DNA of 43,567 nucleotides from Bacillus_BA songklensis. GTDB taxonomy: Bacteria > Bacillota > Bacilli > Bacillales > Bacillaceae_H. The position numbers were made by a program, and so were the translations under genes. The DNA lies in NCBI RefSeq assembly GCF_042649685.1, contig NZ_JBHRZT010000013.1:1-43567 (forward strand). The letters run 5' to 3'. The notes beneath the pieces are model-generated. The model did no database searches. It was not told where the DNA came from and saw nothing but the letters and a program-made list of their open reading frames with translations. Shown here one piece after another: positions 1 to 8,172 of the stretch. Each line of letters starts with the position of its first letter. Position 1 is the first letter of the stretch.

Positions 1-28
1 GGTATTACGAGCAAGGGGCTAGTTTCGT

Positions 29-304
29 TCATGATAACTTGTCTACTGTGATAACACGGGGCTTTGAAACATGAAAAGACCGCAAAGCTTTCTTGAAAAA
101 GCGCTTTGCAGCCTTATGATCTCTTGTTTTGCTTAAATAAAAATCAATCGTATTTCCTTCTGAATCAACGGCACGATATAGGTACATCCATTGACCTTTT
201 ACTTTTACATACATTTCATCGACTCTCTCGGAGCCATTTATTGTCTTAAGATGACGTCGTACTCTTTCGTCTAATTTAGGTCCATATTGATGAACCCAAC
301 GCGA
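29..304 (-). pseudogene. IS6-family transposase fragment
   Basis: Internal piece of an IS6/IS240/IS26-type DDE transposase. The translated stretch RWVHQYGPKLDERVRRHLK followed by DEMYVKVKGQWMYLYRAVDS is the typical region around the first catalytic Asp of this family. The frame stops at 29 just after VITVDK, where the family normally continues for about 90 residues, so the C-terminal half is missing. The N-terminal HTH part is also missing: family similarity begins near position 300, exactly where the upstream SGNH hydrolase frame loses its own similarity. No terminal inverted repeat is visible. It is a dead remnant that must once have been inserted at, or recombined into, the 3' end of the hydrolase gene. 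Confidence 0.85.
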
Positions 305-863
305 GCTGTGCCATATCCAGATGTCCCTCCTCATTGGGATGCAGCCCGTCCGTATCTAGAAAATATTGCTGATTAATCACTTTGTTCTCATTCATATATA
401 AGCTATAAAAGTTGAAATAGTGCCACCCATTCTTTTCTGCCATATTCTTCAACTCATTTACAAGTTGAGATAATTTATTTTGCAGTACTGGATAGCCAGC
501 GACGGGTTCCCAAATGATATCGTGATCCAATCCTTTCATATAAATAGGAGTGGGGATACCTACAATCGGCGTAATCCGGTGATGTAAAGCCTGCTTTGCC
601 ATGCTGTATATGTTGGCCAAGATTGCATTTACCGGCATGCCCCACCATAGATCATTACAACCGCCCATAATGACGGCATGAGTGGGCTGATAACCAATAA
701 CATCCTGGTAAAAGCGACCGATCATCCCCGTTGTTGTATCTCCTGAAATTCCTCTGTTAATCACCTCCATCTTTCCTAATTCCCCCAAAATCATTGGCCA
801 GGACTTTTCTTTATCGACACCTAATCCTTCTGTCAGACTGTCTCCTATGCATACGATTTTCAT
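276..863 (-). CDS. SGNH/GDSL-family hydrolase, 3' end altered by IS6 remnant
   Basis: Predicted serine esterase or lipase of the SGNH fold, 195 aa, cytoplasmic (no signal peptide). The catalytic blocks are present: GDSL with Ser9, GGCND with Asn70, and DGLHPN with the Asp172/His175 pair. The start at 863 has GGAGG 8 bases upstream. It lies 55 bp after the symporter gene on the same strand, so it is probably the last gene of that operon. The last ten or so residues (after MAQLA) are read from IS6 transposase sequence, so the native C-terminus is lost although all catalytic residues remain. Substrate is not visible in the sequence. An ester related to the symporter cargo, such as an acylcarnitine, is only a guess from context. 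Confidence 0.85.
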   Translation of the reverse strand: MKIVCIGDSLTEGLGVDKEKSWPMILGELGKMEVINRGISGDTTTGMIGRFYQDVIGYQPTHAVIMGGCNDLWWGMPVNAILANIYSMAKQALHHRITPIVGIPTPIYMKGLDHDIIWEPVAGYPVLQNKLSQLVNELKNMAEKNGWHYFNFYSLYMNENKVINQQYFLDTDGLHPNEEGHLDMAQLALGSSIWT

Positions 864-917
864 TTATTCTCCTCCAAGTCAAACAAACGTGGATAAAGGC
901 TGGTTTTTCGATAACGG

Positions 918-2390
918 TTATACCGCTCTTTCCTCAACCTCTGTCTCTATTTTTACTGGTGTTTTAGTAATGACACTGACCGCTAACATGACAACAATGT
1001 TAACTACAATAGCCGCTATACCGATATCAAGATCTTTTATAAACTGAGGGGCTTTCGGAAAGAACGTCCCCATAGTCGCACTGGTTATGGTTACATAAGC
1101 AACCATGATGACACCGGCTATAATTCCTGCAGATGCGCCTGTTTTAGTAACAGGGTTTTTCTTCCACAAGCTACAAAATAGGGGAGGGAATAATTGCAGC
1201 ACAAAGCTGTAAGCCATGATCAGCAATGCAATAATGCTGTTTCCGCCGTAAAAAGTGAAAAATAAAGCGATTAGCGCCACGATAGGGACAAAAATACGAG
1301 TTAATCGCCCAATCTGCTCATCGGTGGTCTCCGGTTTGATCGCCTTATAAATATTTTTCGATAAAATCGTCGATGCCGTCAGTAATAACATCGAACACGG
1401 AACAAGTGCGGTTAAGATACCGGCGGCTCCTATGACTCCGACTACCCACGGATCGAACGTTGCTTTTGCGATTTTAAAGAGGGCTAAATCTGTATCTGCT
1501 CCTTGTAAATTTGGAATTTTTAAAAGGGCTGTGAAGCCAATGAATAAAATGAATACCAAAATGATTTGGTAAAGCGGCAAAATAGCAGCATTCTGTCGCA
1601 ATGTTCTTTCATCTTTAGACGATAAGCTTGCACCGAAGCATTGAGGCCACATATATTGCCCCAATCCGATGGTTAAACAGGTCGAAATATACCAGGATAT
1701 GCTGAGTCCTTCTTTAGGAATCAATAAAAACTCCGGCTTTGCCGCATCCAATGTTTCAAACATCGGCTTGATTCCGCCGTGATAGTGATACGGCAGGTAA
1801 ATTCCTAAAAATAGAATGACAACGAGAAGGAGAATGTCTTTTAAAATGGCTGTTGAGGCTGAACCGTGAATACCGGACATTGACACAAATATGGTGACGG
1901 CAACCACCCCAATGCACACGGCTAAATTCGGTGAAATCGTACCATATGAAGCTTCTGATACAATGATTTTAAGTCCTTTTAACTGTAAAACGATATAAGG
2001 AATCATCGAAACGACTCCGACGATCGCTACTATTAACCCGAGTGACTTACTATCATACTTCTTTGCAAAAAAATCAGATTGAGTAAGCACACGATGTTTT
2101 TTAGCATAACGCCAAATAGGAGGCAAAATCCAGAACGGCACAATATAACAGAAGGCGTTGAAGATATAAATGATAGGACCTCCCATTCGGTAGGCTCCGC
2201 CGCTTCCTCCCAGAAATACATACGTTGTAAAAATTTCACCAGCCATTAACACAAACATGATGATAGAACCAAAATTACGGCCGCCTACAGCCCATTCTTC
2301 CATCCCCATTTCTTGTCCTTTGCGAGCACGGATCCCTAAATAGAAAGCAATAAGAAAAGTCCCTATAAGAATGAAGATAGCACTATTCAT
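918..2390 (-). CDS. sodium:solute symporter (SSS family)
   Basis: Integral membrane Na+-coupled importer, 490 aa, about 13 hydrophobic segments, of the SSS family (PutP/PanF fold). Diagnostic features are the N-terminal YLGIRARKG and WAVGGRNFGS stretch after the first helix and the later GQYMWPQCFGAS segment. Its start overlaps the stop of the DUF3311 gene by 4 bp (ATGA), the same pairing as in Bacillus yhjB/yhjC-type operons. An SGNH hydrolase follows. A cre-like site lies upstream of the pair, suggesting catabolite control. The neighbouring Rieske-oxygenase operon makes a quaternary amine such as carnitine or a betaine a reasonable cargo, but this is inferred from location only. Confidence 0.9.
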   Translation of the reverse strand: MNSAIFILIGTFLIAFYLGIRARKGQEMGMEEWAVGGRNFGSIIMFVLMAGEIFTTYVFLGGSGGAYRMGGPIIYIFNAFCYIVPFWILPPIWRYAKKHRVLTQSDFFAKKYDSKSLGLIVAIVGVVSMIPYIVLQLKGLKIIVSEASYGTISPNLAVCIGVVAVTIFVSMSGIHGSASTAILKDILLLVVILFLGIYLPYHYHGGIKPMFETLDAAKPEFLLIPKEGLSISWYISTCLTIGLGQYMWPQCFGASLSSKDERTLRQNAAILPLYQIILVFILFIGFTALLKIPNLQGADTDLALFKIAKATFDPWVVGVIGAAGILTALVPCSMLLLTASTILSKNIYKAIKPETTDEQIGRLTRIFVPIVALIALFFTFYGGNSIIALLIMAYSFVLQLFPPLFCSLWKKNPVTKTGASAGIIAGVIMVAYVTITSATMGTFFPKAPQFIKDLDIGIAAIVVNIVVMLAVSVITKTPVKIETEVEERAV

Positions 2391-2575
2391 TTATTTCCCT
2401 CCTGCTTGTCTAACAGAATATTAGTAATGGATAAAAATACCGAAGTTAAAATGAGCCAGGCAGTCGCCCAAAAGACAATGAAGGGTAAACCAAATATATA
2501 AGGTTCGATACGGTTTACGACCGTGAACGCACCAATAACAGGAATCAGCCCTAGTATCCAAATTAAAATTTTCAC
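2387..2575 (-). CDS. DUF3311 small membrane protein, symporter partner
   Basis: 62-aa protein with two hydrophobic helices (about residues 3-22 and 28-50), matching the DUF3311 family by size, topology and position directly before an SSS symporter. The start is GTG at 2575, preceded by GGGGGAA. The last 4 bp overlap the start of the symporter gene, so the two are translationally coupled. The family has no established biochemical role. An accessory subunit of the transporter is the usual inference from constant gene pairing. Confidence 0.85.
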   Translation of the reverse strand: MKILIWILGLIPVIGAFTVVNRIEPYIFGLPFIVFWATAWLILTSVFLSITNILLDKQEGNK

Positions 2576-2695
2576 TACGAAATTCCCCCTTTTGAAAAAA
2601 TGTCAGTGATTTTACCGGCTTTGCGCTCCCTTCTTACTTTGAGTTCTATTGGAATAGAGTGAGCAATAAAACATATGTGATTTGATCACTCGGAT

Positions 2696-2709
2696 TGAAA
2701 GCGCTTTAA
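2696..2709 (-). promoter_or_regulatory. cre-like site upstream of the symporter operon
   Basis: TGAAAGCGCTTTAA matches the CcpA consensus TGWAANCGNTNWCA except for the penultimate base. It lies about 120 bp before the DUF3311 start. No clear sigma-A or sigma-54 promoter could be placed around it. Confidence 0.45.
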
Positions 2710-2773
2710 ATATAAGATAGGAAGAATGAAACCTCATACATAAATTATCACAAATAAACAAGGAATAAAACGA

Positions 2774-2813
2774 GTGTTACATAAAAGGCCGATCGAGACC
2801 TTTCATGTAACAC
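2774..2813 (-). terminator. Rho-independent terminator of the oxygenase operon
   Basis: GTGTTACAT near 2774 pairs with ATGTAACAC ending at 2813, extended by AAAGG/CCTTT, and read on the minus strand it is followed by a T-rich stretch. It is 39 bp after the stop of the last operon gene. Confidence 0.75.
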
Positions 2814-2852
2814 CTAATAAAGCAGATTAATCTATACGAGCGTATCTGTCTA

Positions 2853-3944
2853 TCAGCTTTTCACATTTTGAGAAAGAACTAAAGATTTCAATAGATCTAC
2901 TACACGGTTTCCTACGTCTGATGTAGAAGAAGTTCCATTCATATCCGGTGTCAAAACTTCTGCTTCCACCAAAAGTTGTTCCATCGCATCCAACACTAGT
3001 TTTCCGTAAGCTTCATACCCGAAAAAGTCGAGCATTTGGCTTGCTGACCAAATAGCGGCAAGTGGATTGGCAATCTGCTGTCCCGCAATATCAGGAGCTG
3101 ACCCGTGAATCGGCTCAAACATCGACGGGAAGTCTCTTTCGGGATTAATATTGGCTCCGGCAGCAAGGCCGATTCCGCCAGCGAGTGCCGCGCCTAAATC
3201 CGTTAAAATATCGCCGAATAAGTTCGATGTCACAATCACTTCAAAGCGTTTTGGATCTTTAATCATCAGCATCGCTGCCGCATCGACGAGATAAGAAGCC
3301 GTTTTGACTTCAGGGTATTCTGCGCTCACTTCTTCAAATACCTGGTCCCAGAAAACCATCGAGTAATTAAGAGCGTTCGCTTTAGAAATACTCGTCAGCG
3401 ACCTACCTTCTTTTTTTGCCGTTTCAAATGCGTATCGAATGATTCGCTCTGTGCCTTTTCGGGAAAATACACTGTTTTGCAAAACGACTTCATGTTCCTG
3501 ACCTTTAAACAGCCAGTCCCCTGCGCCTGAATATTCGCCTTCACTATTTTCACGAATGAACAGCATATCAATGTCTTCGCGTTTCACATCCACAAGCGGC
3601 AAATGAGCCCCTTTTAACAGCGTCACAGGACGGATATTAACATACTGGTCAAAACTTTTGCGAATTTTTAACAACAAATCCCACAGCGAAATATGGTCAG
3701 GGACGCCGGGAAACCCGACTGCCCCCAAATAAATTGCATCAAATTCTTTCAGCTGCTCAATTCCATCCTCATCCATCATTTTTCCATTTTTCGCGTAAAA
3801 CTCGCATCCCCATGGAAAGTATGTGAAATCAAATCGGAAACCCGAATCCAGTTCAGCTACTTTATTTAATACTTTGATCCCTTCATTAATGACTTCAGGG
3901 CCAATGCCATCTCCAGCGATAACTGCTATTTTAAATTGTTTCAC
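2853..3944 (-). CDS. D-malate/tartrate dehydrogenase (decarboxylating), YcsA/DmlA type
   Basis: Beta-decarboxylating dehydrogenase of the isopropylmalate/isocitrate/tartrate dehydrogenase family, cytoplasmic, NAD and divalent metal dependent, 363 aa from the GTG at 3944 (GGGGGAG 8 bases upstream). The upstream in-frame ATG at 3977 lacks a ribosome site. Visible family features are IAGDGIGPEV at the N-terminus, IRENSEGEYSG, the metal-site region TSNLFGDILTDLGA and EPIHGSAPDIAGQ. The nearest named types are B. subtilis YcsA and E. coli DmlA (YeaU), which convert D-malate to pyruvate and CO2. It is the last gene of the operon, 18 bp after the aldehyde dehydrogenase. In E. coli dmlA also sits beside the yeaW/yeaX Rieske oxygenase genes, which supports a role in finishing carnitine-derived malate. 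Confidence 0.85.
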   Translation of the reverse strand: MKQFKIAVIAGDGIGPEVINEGIKVLNKVAELDSGFRFDFTYFPWGCEFYAKNGKMMDEDGIEQLKEFDAIYLGAVGFPGVPDHISLWDLLLKIRKSFDQYVNIRPVTLLKGAHLPLVDVKREDIDMLFIRENSEGEYSGAGDWLFKGQEHEVVLQNSVFSRKGTERIIRYAFETAKKEGRSLTSISKANALNYSMVFWDQVFEEVSAEYPEVKTASYLVDAAAMLMIKDPKRFEVIVTSNLFGDILTDLGAALAGGIGLAAGANINPERDFPSMFEPIHGSAPDIAGQQIANPLAAIWSASQMLDFFGYEAYGKLVLDAMEQLLVEAEVLTPDMNGTSSTSDVGNRVVDLLKSLVLSQNVKS

Positions 3945-3961
3945 AATGATCTCCCCCGTTT

Positions 3962-5413
3962 TCAGCTTTGGTTCCAAACGACCAATTTCATTTCAGTCAT
4001 TTCTTCCACCGCGTATTTGATGCCTTCACGACCTGTCCCACTTTCTTTCACACCGCCGTATGGCATTTGGTCAACACGATAGGTCGGTACGTCATTAATA
4101 ATTACACCGCCCACGTGCAGTTCCTGTGAAGCGTACAAAGCATTTTTCACATTGTTTGTGTAAATGCCGGCCTGTAATCCGAAGCGGGAATCATTCACTT
4201 GCTCAATCGCTTCTTCAACTGAACTCACTTTGTTCACAACGACAACCGGAGCAAATGCTTCCTGACAGGATACTTTTAACGAATGATCCGCATCTGTAAT
4301 AATTGTAGGCTCAAGAACGCCATCTTGCAATTTACCGCCCGTTGCGATTGTTGCATCGCTGCTTTTCGTTTCTTCGATCCAGCCCAGTACACGTTCAGCT
4401 TCCCCTTTAGAAATTAAAGCGGAAATATACGTGTCCGGATCAAGCGGGTCGCCGATTTTCAGCTTCTTCGCCGCTTCAGTGAACTTCGCAACAAATTCTT
4501 CATACACATCCTCATGCGCATACACACGCTGCAGAGAAATACATACTTGCCCCTGGTTGGAGAAAGCGCCCATGATGCAGCGGTCAATAATTTGATCGAT
4601 GTCAATGTCTTTGTCGATAATTAATGCCGAATTCGAACCGAGTTCAAGAGTCGTCTTTTTCAAGCCAGCCTTGTTCCGTATGCCGATACCGACGCTCGGA
4701 CTACCTGTGAATGTGATCATGCTTACGCGGTCGTCTTCCACAATTGCTTCCCCAACCGTGCCGCCGGGGCCTGTTACCACATTTAATACGCCCGCTGGGA
4801 GACCCGCTTCTTCAAAAATTTCCGCGATAAAAAGAGCAGACAACGGAGTTTGCGAAGCTGGTTTCAAGACAATGGTATTGCCAGCCGCAATAGCCGGCCC
4901 GACTTTATGAGCAACAAGGTTCATCGGGAAGTTAAACGGCGTGATTGCTCCAATGACCCCAATCGGCTCTCTTAACGTGTAACCGATTCGGCCAACGCCG
5001 CCAACAGCTGCATCAAAAGGAATCGTTTCTCCATGAATTCTTTTTGCTTCTTCAGCCGCGAACTTATACGTTTCAATCGTTCTCGCCACTTCCGCTTTTG
5101 CAAACATAATTGGTTTAGCTGACTCACGAGAAATAATTTCTGCCGCTTCATCCGCTTTCGCTTTTAATAGCGCCACAACGTTTTCCAAAATCTCCGCCCG
5201 CTGATACGCTGGCATTTTTGCCATTACTCCACGCGCATTGTAGGCAGCTGCAATTGCCTGAACAGTCCGCTCTTTATCCGCCATCGCAATTTGGGCTATT
5301 TCTTCCCTGGAATAAGGGGAGTATAGCGGAGCATATTTCGCTGTTTCTACTTTTTCGCCATTGATCATTAAAAACTGCTTCGTCGATTTTACTTCATTCA
5401 CTAATTTACTCAT
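3962..5413 (-). CDS. NAD(P)-dependent aldehyde dehydrogenase (probable malic semialdehyde oxidation)
   Basis: Aldehyde dehydrogenase superfamily, 483 aa from the ATG at 5413, which has GGAGG 8 bases upstream. A longer frame to 5491 has no ribosome site and would lie inside the preceding gene. Catalytic residues are visible: Asn161 in PFNFP, Glu257 in LELGS, Cys291 in NQGQVCIS, and the cofactor loop FTGSPSVG near 235-242. It overlaps the Rieske gene by 8 bp, so coupling is tight. The likely reaction is oxidation of the aldehyde released by the oxygenase. With carnitine that would be malic semialdehyde to malate. If the substrate were a betaine, it could instead oxidise another semialdehyde or formaldehyde. 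Confidence 0.88.
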   Translation of the reverse strand: MSKLVNEVKSTKQFLMINGEKVETAKYAPLYSPYSREEIAQIAMADKERTVQAIAAAYNARGVMAKMPAYQRAEILENVVALLKAKADEAAEIISRESAKPIMFAKAEVARTIETYKFAAEEAKRIHGETIPFDAAVGGVGRIGYTLREPIGVIGAITPFNFPMNLVAHKVGPAIAAGNTIVLKPASQTPLSALFIAEIFEEAGLPAGVLNVVTGPGGTVGEAIVEDDRVSMITFTGSPSVGIGIRNKAGLKKTTLELGSNSALIIDKDIDIDQIIDRCIMGAFSNQGQVCISLQRVYAHEDVYEEFVAKFTEAAKKLKIGDPLDPDTYISALISKGEAERVLGWIEETKSSDATIATGGKLQDGVLEPTIITDADHSLKVSCQEAFAPVVVVNKVSSVEEAIEQVNDSRFGLQAGIYTNNVKNALYASQELHVGGVIINDVPTYRVDQMPYGGVKESGTGREGIKYAVEEMTEMKLVVWNQS

Positions 5414-6488
5414 TGAGGGCCTCCAATACCATTTCATGAAATTGTACAATCGCTTTTTCTGAAGACGAATATCTACCTGTGTTAAATGCACGAGAGCGGA
5501 AACCGATTTGCTCTAACTCTACAAGTTCCACATCTTCCAGGCGGACTTGTTCGGCAAAAGCAACTAAGTCTTTTTCTTCTTGAGTCAAATTCTCATCACG
5601 GAAATAATAAGTGTAAAGAATCAAAGTTGTTTCATGATCAATCGGCACCAATTGAATCGTTGCCATATTTCCAGGACCCGGATAAATTGTCAACATTAAG
5701 TTTGGCCACAGCCAGAAGAAAGATCCGCCTTGCATTTCTGCTTGATTTAAATCTACTGTTCCATAATTTTTATCCGGTTTAACAATGGAGCCTTGTAGTG
5801 AATAATTTTCACATGTAATGATTTGATAATCATCCATGTCAAGTGCTGCAACAAAGCCTGGATGAGCGACATGACAGTGGTCACACTCTAAATAATTGTC
5901 AATAAACGCTTTCCAGTTCGCTTTAATCACCCGTGATGTTTGGTTTGTTCTTTTCAACTCACTTAAAAACGGAAATTTGCTTAAGCGATCGAAGAAATCA
6001 CCGTAAGATTCACAAAGCGGCTTCGCATTATCGTCCAAGTTGACAAAGATTAAAGATTCCAAGATTTCCATGCGGACTGAGCGTAAACAGGCGTCTTGTA
6101 CACAAGCGGCATCTTCGCCTCTAAAGTTCGGCGCTTTGTTTAATTTCCCATCCAATTTGAATGTCCAACCATGGTATGCGCATTGTAAAATTTTCTTCTT
6201 ACCTGACTCACTTTTTTCAAGCTTTGTTGCACGGTGCGGACAGACATTATAAAAAGCACGGATAACTTCATCCTGGCCGCGAGTCACGATAATCGGCTCG
6301 TTGGCTACTTCCGTCGTGAAGAAAGAACCTACTTTTTCCAACTGGCTGACATGTCCCACAAGCTGCCAAGATTTAGAGAATACAAGATCCATTTCTTTTT
6401 CAAGTACTTTCGGATCTGTGTATTTGTCATATGTCAACGTTCTTTCAAATGTCCGATTTGATACATTTTCTACTTTGTTATAAGTCAT
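5406..6488 (-). CDS. Rieske non-heme iron oxygenase, carnitine/betaine monooxygenase type
   Basis: Alpha subunit of a Rieske oxygenase, 360 aa. The [2Fe-2S] ligands are C83-P-H85 and C103-AY-H106. The mononuclear iron site has His204 and His209 in the stretch ending CHVAHP. The bridging position three residues before His204 is Glu201 instead of the usual Asp, a feature described for carnitine monooxygenase CntA and relatives that attack quaternary amines. Substrate identity is inferred: oxygenase, aldehyde dehydrogenase and D-malate dehydrogenase in one operon fit L-carnitine cleavage to trimethylamine and malic semialdehyde. Glycine betaine or stachydrine demethylation is the main alternative. 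Electrons would come from the ferredoxin and ferredoxin reductase genes upstream. Confidence 0.85.
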   Translation of the reverse strand: MTYNKVENVSNRTFERTLTYDKYTDPKVLEKEMDLVFSKSWQLVGHVSQLEKVGSFFTTEVANEPIIVTRGQDEVIRAFYNVCPHRATKLEKSESGKKKILQCAYHGWTFKLDGKLNKAPNFRGEDAACVQDACLRSVRMEILESLIFVNLDDNAKPLCESYGDFFDRLSKFPFLSELKRTNQTSRVIKANWKAFIDNYLECDHCHVAHPGFVAALDMDDYQIITCENYSLQGSIVKPDKNYGTVDLNQAEMQGGSFFWLWPNLMLTIYPGPGNMATIQLVPIDHETTLILYTYYFRDENLTQEEKDLVAFAEQVRLEDVELVELEQIGFRSRAFNTGRYSSSEKAIVQFHEMVLEALNE

Positions 6489-6615
6489 CCTTCATTCTCC
6501 TCCGTAAATAAATGATTATTAAGCACTTGCTGGCAAGGCTAAAAGTTTTTCAAATCTTTTTTTTATTGATTAAACAATCTATTTAATGATTCGGCTGTTC
6601 ATTGAGTCACCCGGC

Positions 6616-6854
6616 TTAAACAGTTTTACAAGTAAAAGGTTCAGCAGCCACCTTAATGGAATCTGTTGGACAGCCGTTTAAAGCATCTTCCAAATTTTCT
6701 TCCAGTTCGTCAGGCACTTCAGTTATACCTGTGTTGTCATCAAGGATGGCAACAGCAATTCCTTCGTCATTATAATCAAAAATTTCTGGCGCCGTTGCTC
6801 CACATGCCCGCAAGCGATGCATGTATCTTGATCAACCACTGTGTATTTAGCCAT
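6616..6854 (-). pseudogene. ferredoxin, frameshifted in the first cysteine motif
   Basis: Small acidic ferredoxin like Bacillus Fer (about 80 aa). From the ATG at 6854 it reads MAKYTVVDQDTCIACG and then leaves frame. The remaining frame reads ACGATAPEIFDYNDEG and continues to a normal end with CPTDSI. One extra G in the GGG run near 6809-6813 would restore a single protein with the CxxCxxC and distal CP cluster ligands. Either the gene carries a real one-base deletion or this is a sequencing error. The protein body is otherwise undamaged, which favours an error or a very recent mutation. It is expected to carry electrons from the reductase to the Rieske oxygenase. The short downstream frame from 6822 alone would lack two ligands. 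Confidence 0.85.
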
Positions 6855-6886
6855 GTGGATTCCCCCTGACTTCTCATTTATATCCA

Positions 6887-7909
6887 TTAAACGGCTGAGC
6901 CGCTTTTTTCTTTTCCCCCCATAATGCTCGTACTGTGAAGAGGCTGAACTTTCGCACTCGGATCGACATATACTTTTGCATTGCTTACAGCTGTCGGTGC
7001 TTCGCCAAAACCGCTTGCAATCAGCTTCACTTTACCTTCGTACGTACAAATATCTCCTGCTGCGTATATGCCTTCGATGTTCGTTTCCATTTTAGAGTTG
7101 ACAACAATGGAATTGCCTTTGATTTCAAGGCCCCAGTCTTTAATCGGGCCGAGCGATGAAACAAAGCCGTAATTGACAAGGACATCGTCGACTTCAATTT
7201 CGAGTAGCTCTCCCCTCTTCACTTCCGTCACAACCACTTTTTCTATCTTTTCATCGCCGACCACCAATTGCGCAGGCACGTACGGCGTTAAAATTTCCAC
7301 TTTTGACTGTTTCAACTGTTCCACACTATGCTCATGGGCGCGGAATTTGTCTCTTCGGTGAATGATCGTCACTTTTTCAGCTATCGGTTCAAGCATGAGC
7401 GCCCAGTCAACTGCTGAATCACCACCGCCAAACACGACCACTTTTTTTCCGGCAAATTGATTTAAATCCTGTACGAAATAATAAAGGTTAGTGTTTTCAA
7501 ACTTGTCTTCTCCTTCAATGTTCATCTTTCGCGGCTGGAATGCCCCGTTTCCAGCTGTGATAATAACCGCTTTCGCGTAATGAGTTTCTTCGTTCGTCGT
7601 AATCGCGAACTTCCCGTCAACTGTACGAACGATGCTTTCTACCGATTGTTCGAGGCAAATTGTCGTTTCAAACTGATTCACTTGCTCCAGTAATTGATCA
7701 ACGAGTTCCTGCGCCCGCACTTTCGGGAAACCGGCAATGTCATAAATATATTTTTCTGGGTATAAAGCAGACAACTGTCCGCCAAGATGAGGAAGACTTC
7801 CGATAATTTTCACCGACGCCTGGCGCATTCCCGCATAAAAAGCGGTAAACAAGCCAACTGGTCCTCCCCCGATAATGGTGATGTCAAAAACCTCATGCTG
7901 GTTTTCCAT
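6887..7909 (-). CDS. ferredoxin-NADP reductase, thioredoxin-reductase-like (YumC type)
   Basis: Flavoprotein of 340 aa from the ATG at 7909, which has GGAGGAG 5 bases upstream (the longer frame from 7948 does not). FAD-binding GGGPVGL is at residues 14-20, the second dinucleotide motif VVVFGGGDSAVDWAL near 155-170, and the C-terminal FAD contact GDICTYEGKVKLIASG follows. It lacks the redox CxxC of thioredoxin reductases, as expected for the YumC-type ferredoxin-NADP reductase. It is the first gene of the sigma-54 operon. Having its own reductase and ferredoxin makes the Rieske enzyme a three-component system, unlike the two-component CntA/CntB arrangement. Confidence 0.88.
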   Translation of the reverse strand: MENQHEVFDITIIGGGPVGLFTAFYAGMRQASVKIIGSLPHLGGQLSALYPEKYIYDIAGFPKVRAQELVDQLLEQVNQFETTICLEQSVESIVRTVDGKFAITTNEETHYAKAVIITAGNGAFQPRKMNIEGEDKFENTNLYYFVQDLNQFAGKKVVVFGGGDSAVDWALMLEPIAEKVTIIHRRDKFRAHEHSVEQLKQSKVEILTPYVPAQLVVGDEKIEKVVVTEVKRGELLEIEVDDVLVNYGFVSSLGPIKDWGLEIKGNSIVVNSKMETNIEGIYAAGDICTYEGKVKLIASGFGEAPTAVSNAKVYVDPSAKVQPLHSTSIMGGKEKSGSAV

Positions 7910-8018
7910 TTTACTCCTCCCCAACTGTCTTAATTGCTGGAATTTCATTTTCCTAATGTTTCAAATAATGAAATAATTGACAACATACTTGCTTTGCAGC
8001 CTGTCAACTTTATATACA

Positions 8019-8035
8019 TGCAATTAGTGTGCCAA
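8019..8035 (-). promoter_or_regulatory. sigma-54 (-24/-12) promoter of the oxygenase operon
   Basis: Read on the minus strand: TTGGCAC, five bases, TTGCA, an exact fit to the sigma-54 consensus. It is about 110 bp upstream of the reductase start. The divergent gene encodes a sigma-54 activator, so the regulatory logic is complete within the locus. Confidence 0.9.
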
Positions 8036-8077
8036 CTTTTAAAAAAGTAAAAATACACGGAAAATTTCGATTTTAAT

Positions 8078-8106
8078 TTGAAAACGCTATCATATTGAGT
8101 TATAAT
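8078..8106 (+). promoter_or_regulatory. sigma-A promoter of the activator gene
   Basis: TTGAAA at 8078-8083 and TATAAT at 8101-8106 with a 17-bp spacer, about 67 bp before the activator ATG at 8173. Confidence 0.75.
8079..8092 (+). promoter_or_regulatory. cre site (CcpA operator) over the activator promoter
   Basis: TGAAAACGCTATCA matches TGWAANCGNTNWCA at every defined position and overlaps the -35 box. CcpA bound here should shut off the activator and so, indirectly, the sigma-54 operon when preferred sugars are present. Confidence 0.75.
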
Positions 8107-8118
8107 TAACTCGATATG
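8091..8118. promoter_or_regulatory. inverted repeat, candidate activator binding site
   Basis: CATATTGAGT (8091-8100) and ACTCGATATG (8109-8118) form a 10-bp inverted repeat with one mismatch and an 8-bp centre. It lies 56-99 bp upstream of the -24 element, a usual place for an enhancer-binding protein, and covers the -10 of the activator gene, which would permit autoregulation. Confidence 0.5.
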
Positions 8119-8172
8119 ATGGGGCATTAATCAAGATTAACTCAGCACCTTTTGAAAAGAGAGGATCATTCT

